Source: Echria macrotheca
Lineage: Eukaryota > Ascomycota > Sordariomycetes > Sordariales > Schizotheciaceae
DNA: 64,000 nt
Assembly (NCBI GenBank): GCA_030411725.1
Contig: MU839828.1
Coordinates: 2,976,001-3,040,000 of the forward strand
Reading direction: 5' to 3'
Below, one piece after another: positions 56,917 through 64,000 of the stretch (its first letter is position 1; each line of letters begins with the position of its first letter). Under the pieces are notes generated by a model, which searched no databases, was not told the origin of the DNA, and saw nothing but the letters and a program-made list of their open reading frames with translations. The translations under genes were made by a program, and so were the position numbers.

Positions 56917-58257
56917 TCATTTCTTCTTGAAAAAATCACTCATTTTCCGCATCCCGGCGGTGTTCACCTTGGCCAAGTTCTTGACTCCACGACTCTGGTT
57001 AGCCTTCTTCACTTTCTCCTCCTCGTCCTTCTTCCGTTTCTTTTCCGCCCGCTCGTCTGCCTCCTCGTCGCGCGCCCGTTTCCGCGAATAGTCCGTCGAC
57101 CTTGCCGCGGCAGCCTCTTGCCGCAATTTCGTAAGCTGCGTGTGATACTCGTCCAGGGGCTTGAAGTCCACTGTGGATGATGATGATGAGGCCAGTAAAT
57201 CCTTGAGTGTTGCGGCAAGAGGTGGCGCGATGTAACTCGAGCAGATGAAGTTGAAGGCGACGCGGAGTCTTTGCAGTCTCGTGACCGGTTCGGAGGCTGT
57301 GATGGCGCTGGCGACTATTTCGGCAGCTGGGGCGGCATCCCCAGACACCGAGGTCGCAGCGGTAGAAGCTTCCGACACAGCACTTGCTGACGTTTCTACC
57401 GATGAGATGGTGGACTGCGAGTCGGCCGCGTCAGGTTGGGGGCTGTTGCTCTCCTCGGTCCCGCTCGGTGTTGATGTCTCCCGAGGTGATTTCCCTCCCG
57501 TGCTAGGGGCAGAGCTGCTCTTGACTCCCAGGATTGGCGCCTCCAGCGCCTTGATCACAAACTTCTCTTCCATGCTCTTCGGGAGGCCCTGGTCAGCCAT
57601 ACGTTTGGCCTTGGAAAGGATCTCCCCGACGAGTTTAGATTCGTTCAGCCGGAACATGGGTTCGTCTCCCGCCTCGACTGTGTCGCAAGCGGCGCCCATT
57701 CTTGCGACTAGGAGTTCTCTAGCTTTTGGCCAGGTGAGTACATCGGCCAGGTGACTCCCCGCCCCACAGAGGGCGTCGAAATGGTCATCGCTCGAGAGGA
57801 ACATCCGTTTCTTGGGGCCCTTGGCGTCGTCTCCAGCTTTGCATCCCTCGGTGGATGTGAGTGCGGGCAGGAGGAGAAACAGAGGGTCGATCGGGGTCGC
57901 AACGTAAAGTTCTGGGCTACTGGTGATTTGCATCTCTAGCTTTCCTGGGGCCGTGCCGTCCTCTAGCCTGGCATTTTCGAGCAGCCAACTCCTTGGCGCC
58001 GACTTTGGTGGGGTGATTTTGGTGAACTCGAAGAAGCCGGCGTCGGGGTCAACCAGATATCTCGTGGGTTTTCCATAGCGAGGGTTTTGTAGCGTGACTA
58101 TTTGCGCCGCGGCGGTTGCTCTCTTGGGGAGGATGAAGAATCTCGAGGGCACATCGGCTTCTGGGGGGAGGCTGTAGACGGAAGAGGTGGAAGTGGTCTT
58201 TGCTGTGTCCGCTTTTGCCGCTGCTGCGGTTCCTTTCGTCGATCTCGTCCTCGCCAT
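56917..58257 (-). CDS. RNH202: Ribonuclease H2 subunit B, 446 aa
   Basis: A single exon. RNase H2 removes ribonucleotides from DNA and the RNA of hybrids; subunit B is a structural partner of the catalytic A subunit. After a basic Ala/Thr start, the family core appears: PSRFFILPKRATAAAQIVTL, YLVDPDAGFFEFTKI, SWLLENARLEDG, ELYVATPIDPLFLLLPAL, FDALCGAGSHLADVLTWP, FRLNESKLVGEILSKAKRMA and the helical end LQRLRVAFNFICSSYIAPPL. A Ser/Ala/Thr-rich disordered insertion (about 245-330) splits the helical part. The extreme C terminus GMRKMSDFFKKK resembles a PCNA-interacting (PIP) box with Met and Phe-Phe in place and without the leading Gln. That position matches the PIP box of RNASEH2B. The gene is divergent from MCM10. 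Confidence 0.93.
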   Translation of the reverse strand: MARTRSTKGTAAAAKADTAKTTSTSSVYSLPPEADVPSRFFILPKRATAAAQIVTLQNPRYGKPTRYLVDPDAGFFEFTKITPPKSAPRSWLLENARLEDGTAPGKLEMQITSSPELYVATPIDPLFLLLPALTSTEGCKAGDDAKGPKKRMFLSSDDHFDALCGAGSHLADVLTWPKARELLVARMGAACDTVEAGDEPMFRLNESKLVGEILSKAKRMADQGLPKSMEEKFVIKALEAPILGVKSSSAPSTGGKSPRETSTPSGTEESNSPQPDAADSQSTISSVETSASAVSEASTAATSVSGDAAPAAEIVASAITASEPVTRLQRLRVAFNFICSSYIAPPLAATLKDLLASSSSSTVDFKPLDEYHTQLTKLRQEAAAARSTDYSRKRARDEEADERAEKKRKKDEEEKVKKANQSRGVKNLAKVNTAGMRKMSDFFKKK

Positions 58258-58873
58258 TGTGGATTCTACACAGATACTGAGCTCTTGGAGGCAATCGTGT
58301 GTTAGTTGGGCATTGGGTGGTGTGTTGATGTCAAAAGGGGTCCATGGCAGGTAAATGGGTAAATGTGTGACCCCTGCCAGTTTGACGCGACTTTGACGCG
58401 TCCCGTCTCGCGGTTTGCGTCTTGGGGTCCCTGCACTTTTCGCACGCGTGTTCCCAACCCTGCAAGCCTCATTCCTTGCCCACCAACGTCCATGCCTTAT
58501 CGCGCCTTCTGGGGCTTATCGCACTTCTTCCTCAACTTGATTCCTTTTTGGGTGAAACAGCTAGTTACTCCCTTGGTCGGATTGCTCTCCTGCTCCCAAC
58601 GCTGAGCAAGACCGCATCGCCAGATCCACGCCCAATCCCACGAGAATACGCAATCCATGTGCTGCAGTCTGCCGTTGGCCATGTCGCCCTGGTGTCACCT
58701 TAATTGGCTATTATTGTAGGAGGGTTCCCGGCAACACCCTCGCCTGGCTTCCGCTTTGCATGCAATCCGTAAACAAAGCTGTTCCGTTTGTTCGCGCAAG
58801 TGTGTTGCGCATTCGGCCATAATTAGGTACGATTTTAAGCTTCTTTTCCTAGCTAAGCTGACACTAAATAGCC
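58258..58873. promoter_or_regulatory. Divergent RNH202/MCM10 promoter with two ACGCGT (MCB) sites
   Basis: The 616-bp region separates two replication/repair genes. It contains ACGCGT at 58396-58401 (in the palindrome GACGCGTC) and at 58444-58449, with a further GACGCGA at 58384-58390. All three fall within 66 bp. MCB elements are the binding sites of MBF, which drives G1/S expression of replication genes in fungi. Use by one or both genes is inferred; the cluster lies nearer to RNH202. Confidence 0.6.
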
Positions 58874-61513
58874 ATGGCCTCGAATTGGCCCCCCCGATCT
58901 CCACATGAGGCGCTGCTAGGCACTCCCTCCGGCCGGGAACGACTGCGACGTCTCGCCGAGCGCGGGTCACCAACTCCGTCCCCTTCAAGACTCAGAACAT
59001 CGCGATCCGTCTCAGCGTTCCGTACGAAGAATGGATTGGCCGAGGCTGAGGACGACGAGGACGAAGATGAGGAAATGTTGCAGCTGAAGCTCCAGGCGAT
59101 CGAGGCGAAGCTGAAACTAAAGAAGCTAGCTGTGGCCAAAGCGAAGAACAAGGCGGCATCAGGCTCGGAAGAGGGCGGTACACTACGACCAGACTCGGCT
59201 CCGCCAGAAAGAGGGTTACGAGAGCTCCCAATACAGTCCAAGATCGCCGCCGCCCGTGACAGGATGGAAAGGATAGAGAGAAGTGCGCCACCGACGGCGG
59301 TTGAAGTACCGGCTTCTCCCGTCAGAAAGGCACAGAACAGGCCCGATGTACAAACATCCCCGCAACGAGTTATCCTAGGCATCGACAAAGGATTACGAGC
59401 CGCCGATGTTTCTCTCAAGAGGGCACCAAGCCTACGGAAGGTCCAGGAGGAGCGGTCGGCTCAGCAAGGAGGGTACCTACGGCGGAGCAAGACACCGCTT
59501 CCAGGCCAAGCGCAACAAGCTGAGGCGCGCCCCATGACCTTCAATGAGCGACTTGCTTCGGCGAGGTCGGAAGAGGCGAGCCGCCAGGAAAGGCAAGCAA
59601 GGATACAAAAAGCGCGGAGTACTGCCTTTAGCGTTGGGAAACAGGAAATGGAGGAATACAAGACCAAGGCCGTGGACATCCCCGAACAGCCATACAAACC
59701 GCGCGAGTATACGAGGACCGATATCCTGTCGTCGACAGGAGGGGCATCCGGAGGCCAATTACCACGGAGCGCCACGGCGACTGGTGTACGGACGGCGGCA
59801 GCGGTCCAGGATGAATCTAGGAACGATGAGTCTGTTGATTCCAGTGGAGGAAACTCAGAAGCATCCTTTGAATCGTATTCTGGGCTACATCTTTCGAAGC
59901 GGATTCTCCCTCACGGGGTCTTGACCCGCGCTATCACCGGAAAGAAAACATATCTCATCAAGGACCTCCTCCGACACGTAAAGGCTCCTGATTGGTCACT
60001 CCCAGATGTTGAGTCGGATATCGTTGTCTTTGCCATCATCGCGAGTAAGTCGGATCCGCGGAGCCACCGGCCCGGACCTGGCAACGAGGGAAAGGCCCAG
60101 AAGGACCGCGGCAAGTACATGGTGGTCACGCTGGTGGATCTCCAGTATGAAGTCGAGCTCTTCCTCTTCAACACGGGATTCGACCGGTTCTGGAAACTTA
60201 CTCCCGGTACCGTCCTGGCGATTCTGAACCCGACCATCATGCCGCCGCCTCCAGGGCGCGAGGCTACCGGCCGCTTCGGGCTCGTCATCAACAGCGACGC
60301 CGACACGATCCTAGAAGTCGGCAGCGCCCGCGACCTCGGCTATTGCAAGAGCGTCAAGAAGGACGGCCAGCTCTGCAGCAGCTGGATCAACATGCGGCGG
60401 ACCGAGTACTGCGAGTTCCACACCAACGAGGCGATCCGCAAGTCGCGCGAGAACCGCATCGAGCTCAACACGACCAGCGCTTTTGGGTCCGGCGGCGGCG
60501 GCAAGGGGCCGCGCAGCAAAAAGTACGTACGCCACGGCGGCGGCGGCGCCGAGGCGGACCAGGCCGAGGCGGCGGACGGGAGGAGAGGAGGCAACAACTA
60601 CGACCGCGGCGCGCACAGCCACTTTTTCGTGAGCGGCGCGCACCGCGAGCTGATGGACGACGAGCGCGAGGGCGGGCTCGCCGACCGGGCCGAGCGCGAG
60701 GAGGCGCTCAAGCGCAAGCTGCAGCGCCAGGAGCGCGAGCGGGACATCGCCAAGCGGCTGGCCGAGATGGGCGGCGGCGCGGGAAAGGAGTACATGGGGC
60801 AGCGCGCCGCCGCCGTGCGGGCTAGTTCGTCGGTGGGCGCTCTGCGGTCTAGCGTGTCTTCCTCGTCGACGACGACGTCGGCGGCCGTGTCGGGGTCTCT
60901 GTCGTCGAGGGTCACGAATACGAGTCTCTCCTCGACTGCGGCTAGTACTGCCGGAGGAGGAGGTGGAGGAACAGGGGTAGGGGATATGCACCACCCGCAC
61001 AGGTGGGACGCGCGCGCGCTGGGTCTGGTCGGGAGGCGAGGCGACGATGGGCCCAAGGTCAGTCTGGGGCCGGTCAAGCGGAAGAGGCCTGAATCTTCGG
61101 CGTCGAGTTCGACCGTCGGCGGGAGCCAGAGTAAAGCTACCGCTTTTGGATGGGGAAGCTCGCTGAAGGATAAACTTGCGAGGATGAAGGAGGGGGAGAG
61201 GTTGGATGGGGTTTCTTCGAAGGAGTTTGAATCTTCTCGGAAGGCGGAAATCCTTCCTCCTCCTCCTGCTGCTGCTATCAGTGGAGGAGGAGGGGGAGGG
61301 GGAACTGGGGGGAAAGGGGGAGAAAAAGGGGGAAGTGGAAGTGGGAGAAGTGAGAGGTCGCCGGTTAGGAAGAAGACGCGCTTCGTCACGGACAAGGGGA
61401 TCCGCGAGGCCGGGAGGGAGAGTCTGGGCGAGCCTTTGTCTGCTGCCGCCAAGAGTCGACGGCAGGTTGTTTTGGATGATGACGATGATGATGACTTGAT
61501 TATTGTGAAGTGA
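58874..61513 (+). CDS. MCM10: MCM10 replication initiation factor, 879 aa
   Basis: A single exon. MCM10 binds the CMG helicase, DNA and polymerase alpha and is needed to activate origins. An N-terminal basic/Ser region is followed by an acidic-then-basic coiled coil (about 58-94, DEDEDEEMLQLKLQAIEAK), the usual place of the oligomerisation helix. The central OB-fold/zinc module covers about 340-520: LHLSKRILPHGVL, DIVVFAIIASKSDPR, YMVVTLVDLQYEVELFLFN, FWKLTPGTVLAILNP and the CCCH zinc site C491, C501, C513, H516 (YCKSVKKDGQLC...YCEFH). The C-terminal 350 residues are low complexity: Gly tracts, Ser runs, and a terminal acidic VVLDDDDDDDLIIVK. From about 60.5 kb on, codon third positions are extremely GC-rich in the Gly/Ala/Arg part. 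Confidence 0.95.
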   Translation: MASNWPPRSPHEALLGTPSGRERLRRLAERGSPTPSPSRLRTSRSVSAFRTKNGLAEAEDDEDEDEEMLQLKLQAIEAKLKLKKLAVAKAKNKAASGSEEGGTLRPDSAPPERGLRELPIQSKIAAARDRMERIERSAPPTAVEVPASPVRKAQNRPDVQTSPQRVILGIDKGLRAADVSLKRAPSLRKVQEERSAQQGGYLRRSKTPLPGQAQQAEARPMTFNERLASARSEEASRQERQARIQKARSTAFSVGKQEMEEYKTKAVDIPEQPYKPREYTRTDILSSTGGASGGQLPRSATATGVRTAAAVQDESRNDESVDSSGGNSEASFESYSGLHLSKRILPHGVLTRAITGKKTYLIKDLLRHVKAPDWSLPDVESDIVVFAIIASKSDPRSHRPGPGNEGKAQKDRGKYMVVTLVDLQYEVELFLFNTGFDRFWKLTPGTVLAILNPTIMPPPPGREATGRFGLVINSDADTILEVGSARDLGYCKSVKKDGQLCSSWINMRRTEYCEFHTNEAIRKSRENRIELNTTSAFGSGGGGKGPRSKKYVRHGGGGAEADQAEAADGRRGGNNYDRGAHSHFFVSGAHRELMDDEREGGLADRAEREEALKRKLQRQERERDIAKRLAEMGGGAGKEYMGQRAAAVRASSSVGALRSSVSSSSTTTSAAVSGSLSSRVTNTSLSSTAASTAGGGGGGTGVGDMHHPHRWDARALGLVGRRGDDGPKVSLGPVKRKRPESSASSSTVGGSQSKATAFGWGSSLKDKLARMKEGERLDGVSSKEFESSRKAEILPPPPAAAISGGGGGGGTGGKGGEKGGSGSGRSERSPVRKKTRFVTDKGIREAGRESLGEPLSAAAKSRRQVVLDDDDDDDLIIVK

Positions 61514-62642
61514 TTATACACATTAAAAAATAGAAGAGGGAAGAAAAGGGGGAGCGTGGTTAGGTGGTTTGGTATGGTACGGTACGGTATGGTTGCATTC
61601 TGGGTGTTTCTTTTGTTGGAATGGGTTGGCTGGGTGGGACGGAAAGGTGGGTTGGGTTTTGGCAGGAGTTCCTAGGGCTGGATAGGATATGCTGATATGC
61701 TGGCTGGTTCTCTTGTTTATTCAGAACTAGAACTAGTCATAGTCTTGACACTCGGGATGTGTGAGGGGTGTGTGAGAGGTGTGAATGGACTTTTGCATTA
61801 AGATGTATGTTGTCAGTTCGTGTTTTAGTATATATTTGCTTCTCCGGTGTTTGTGTGTCTATGATTGCGGATTAGATGATTTTTATTCTGTGCTGGCGGC
61901 GAGGATAGAGGATAGAGGACGGAAGACACAAGACACAGGAGAGGCAGAGGCAGGGGACAGAGAAGTCAGACCGTGAGGGCTTTGGTGCTTATTACCTCAC
62001 TACCTAGGTAGGTAGGTAGTTTCCTCTCTGGCTAGACTCTATTAGCTTATTAGCTTGTTGGCTTCCGGTTCATCTAAGTGTAGGTTTGGGTTTAAGTCTG
62101 GTGTAGATTATGAGTTGACCGCTCCGGCTTGTATACACACACGCACACACACACACGATCTTCCCCTTCTATGATATGGATGAGAACGACGACTTAGTGT
62201 ACAACACAGTTCCCCTCACCTGTAAGGAGCAAGTATTGTCTCTGGTATTGTCCGGCTCTGCGCGACTAGGTAAGTGGGTACGTACGTATTTACGTAGGGG
62301 TGCTGGACGGGTTATCTATCGAAGGTCAAAGTCATGAATTCCTGTCAATCACAATAACCCCCGCTTCTCGGGGGGCAGGGCAGAGGAAGTCAACGACGGA
62401 TCGAGTGTGATTATTTTGGCTGGAAAAACGAGTTCTAGATCTGCTTACCCATCTTCAGGTCACGTCTGAATCTCATCTCGATGCGTCTCGAAACTCTTTC
62501 TGAGGAAGCCTCTCTGTGAGCAGCACACTCTGTTTTCTTTCGATACTGTGTCACTTTCGTCTTGGGTGCTAAAAGAGGTTTTTGATTGCAATACTAGGTA
62601 CGAATCGAATACCCCTACATACCTCCCTCACCAGACCCCATC
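61514..62642. other. Spacer between MCM10 and the E2-like gene
   Basis: This 1.1-kb 3'-to-3' spacer has a TACGGTACGG-type repeat near 61572-61590, a CCTAGG palindrome at 62000-62011 extended as GGTA repeats to 62018, an AC microsatellite (62135-62156) and GTACGTACGTA near 62279. I see no gene. Confidence 0.55.
62135..62156. repeat. AC dinucleotide microsatellite with one interruption
   Basis: AC units run from 62135 to 62156, broken by one G in place of A at 62143. Confidence 0.95.
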
Positions 62643-63992
62643 TTATATTGTCTGAGCTCTCCTAATCCAACGAGATCCTCCCACCAAGACCAGAGCCCGG
62701 TATTCTTCATCCACACTGGAATCGACTGACAGCTCTCTCAACTGTTTTAGGGCTTCTTCGAGATCAAACTCACCAGCCTCCTCGCCATCATTGAATACAC
62801 TCGCTGATATCGAATCCATACCGCCCTCTGTCTCGCCATAGAACGACCGGCCACCAGAGATTTTGGGTAAAGCCGGCATGTATTCGAGACCGCCTTTCTC
62901 ATAGGCGTACGGGGGTACGGTTTCGTCGTAGCTCCAAATGGGCAGGAATCCAGTTCGATGGGGATCAGAGAGAGTAATGCCCATGTAAGGAATGTGTTCT
63001 GTTCGAGTCTCGACCCCGGAGTCCACGGCTTTATCAGACCCACGCTGGAGAGCTTCGACACCGTTGTAGGCACGCTTGAAAGCCCGACGAGCACGGTCGA
63101 AGGCCTGACGAGCTTCAACACCGTCGGAGGTACGGTTGAAGACTAAATGAGCTTCACCACGTTCCAGGTCCGCAAAGTCTGATTCCACTTCCATGGAGGA
63201 GCTTGAAAAGACACCATGATAAATATTCATGACGGACTGGGTCTTTGGTTGAGTTGTAGTGAAAATCGGCTCTGTTGACGGCTCTTGCTCCTCGTCCGCA
63301 AAAACCAAATCCTTCGGCGCATTCCTGTCGAGAGCATACCGCGTAGTATACAGCCGCGCCGCTTGAACATAGCTGCTGTAGTCCGTGATATACGTCGCGG
63401 CAATCTCGGGCACTAGCGGATCGTCCACGTTGGGATGGGCAAGTAGCCCGCATATAGCCACCAAGACGGCCCCGAGAGAATAGCTGTTGTTCCTGTTCTC
63501 GGAAAACCATGGCCGGCCTGGGACGGGGATTGTGCCCATATAAGCCCGCAGGTTTTCGTCATTCCACCAATCCTGGTAGTTGGCGCACAGCTTTCCATTG
63601 CAGTCGACGTTGGGATGGTAAATCCTAGTCTGGAACCGGAGCATCGGTGGTTTATCGACTGTGAGCTTGACAGTAAGCCAGAAGATACCGCCTTCATAGG
63701 GAGTGTCGGGAGGCCCCTCGATGCTAGCGACCAAGCAGTCGAGGCGATCTTCGGCCAGCGCGGCGCTGATGAATGGAACGTTGGCTCTTCGTATGGCTCT
63801 CAGCTCCACGAATGCCCGTTGCGCAAGTGAACTCCCTTTGTCTGCGTGATAGAGGAGCGTGGCCGACCCCGAGGTCCATGCTTCTTCGTCCGCCTCTTTT
63901 ATGGGCTTCAATTTCAGCCCATATGATACATCACCCGAAGTGAACCGCGGCTCTCTCGGTTGCGAGTCTCGTTGGCTCGCCAGAGAAGCCAT
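62643..63992 (-). CDS. Divergent ubiquitin-conjugating (E2/UBC-fold) protein with C-terminal extension, 449 aa
   Basis: A single frame with ATG at 63990-63992, eight bases from the window edge; an upstream exon cannot be excluded. A UBC domain covers about 55-222: LAQRAFVELRAIRRANVPF, LVASIEGPPDTPYEGGIFWL, RFQTRIYHPNVDCNGKLC and LGAVLVAICGLLAHPNVDDP. HPN (126-128) and the presumed catalytic Cys136 keep the canonical spacing HPNxxxxGxxC. After the Cys the usual LDIL...WSP segment is replaced by an unusual acidic/aromatic stretch of about 30 residues (ANYQDWWNDENLRAYMG onward). The 225-residue C-terminal extension is unrecognised; it contains two related segments, RTSDGVEARQAF and RAYNGVEALQRG, and ends in an acidic helix and a basic tail. 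Ubiquitin transfer is plausible from the Cys but not assured. Confidence 0.8.
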   Translation of the reverse strand: MASLASQRDSQPREPRFTSGDVSYGLKLKPIKEADEEAWTSGSATLLYHADKGSSLAQRAFVELRAIRRANVPFISAALAEDRLDCLVASIEGPPDTPYEGGIFWLTVKLTVDKPPMLRFQTRIYHPNVDCNGKLCANYQDWWNDENLRAYMGTIPVPGRPWFSENRNNSYSLGAVLVAICGLLAHPNVDDPLVPEIAATYITDYSSYVQAARLYTTRYALDRNAPKDLVFADEEQEPSTEPIFTTTQPKTQSVMNIYHGVFSSSSMEVESDFADLERGEAHLVFNRTSDGVEARQAFDRARRAFKRAYNGVEALQRGSDKAVDSGVETRTEHIPYMGITLSDPHRTGFLPIWSYDETVPPYAYEKGGLEYMPALPKISGGRSFYGETEGGMDSISASVFNDGEEAGEFDLEEALKQLRELSVDSSVDEEYRALVLVGGSRWIRRAQTI

Positions 63993-64000
63993 CCACCTCT

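Noticed and set aside
60311..61521. Minus-strand frames of 229 and 307 codons over MCM10
   Set aside because: They are antisense to the zinc-finger and Gly-rich parts of MCM10; the Pro/Ser-rich strings are the complement of its Gly and acidic tracts.

Overview
The window is nuclear DNA of a filamentous ascomycete, most likely a Sordariomycete (Sordariales-like); I cannot place the genus. The evidence is short introns of about 45-75 bp with GTRNGT donors and CTRAC-type branch points, GC-rich genes encoding fungal versions of conserved eukaryotic proteins, long gene-poor spacers with microsatellites, and recurring ACCTAGGT palindromes. Gene models were built by joining open frames at splice sites; in each multi-exon case the summed exon length is a multiple of three and the family motif reads through the junctions.

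Layout. 1-1211 (-): 3'-truncated ETF-ubiquinone oxidoreductase. 1637-5736 (-): six-exon fusion of a SesB-like serine esterase with a CorA-like membrane domain. 7124-13830 (+): NOT1, scaffold of CCR4-NOT. 13831-17794: about 4 kb without a gene. 17795-19158 (+): GDS1-type winged-helix nuclear protein. 20747-21988 (-): OMS1-type mitochondrial methyltransferase. 22634-23444 (-): three-helix membrane protein of DUF6594 type. 24271-25921 (+): IMPACT/UPF0029 protein. 26514-26949 (+): complex I ESSS/NDUFB11 subunit. 27392-28682 (-): mitochondrial branched-chain aminotransferase. 29424-32453 (+): SCY1/SCYL2 pseudokinase. 33830-34762 (+): C2H2 zinc-finger protein with a complex leader. 35985-37713 (-): SIR2-family deacetylase. 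39794-43873 (-): PMC1-type Ca2+-ATPase. 43874-50213: more than 6 kb without a convincing gene. 50214-53000 (-): PBY1 (SurE plus TTL). 53925-55272 (-): unidentified protein. 56028-56781 (+): DUO1. 56917-58257 (-): RNase H2 subunit B. 58874-61513 (+): MCM10. 62643-63992 (-): divergent E2-like protein.

There is no operon logic, but two groupings stand out. Mitochondrial and metabolic functions (ETF-QO, OMS1, NDUFB11, BCAT) are scattered through the first half. A chromosome-cycle block at 54-61.5 kb holds DUO1, RNH202 and MCM10, and its divergent promoters carry ACGCGT (MCB/MBF-type) sites. The least ordinary items are the esterase-CorA fusion, the E2 variant with a long C-terminal extension, and the zinc-finger gene's leader with a 10-bp-period repeat, an uORF and an intron ending exactly at the ATG. 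I found no CRISPR array, prophage, tRNA, rRNA or intact transposon.
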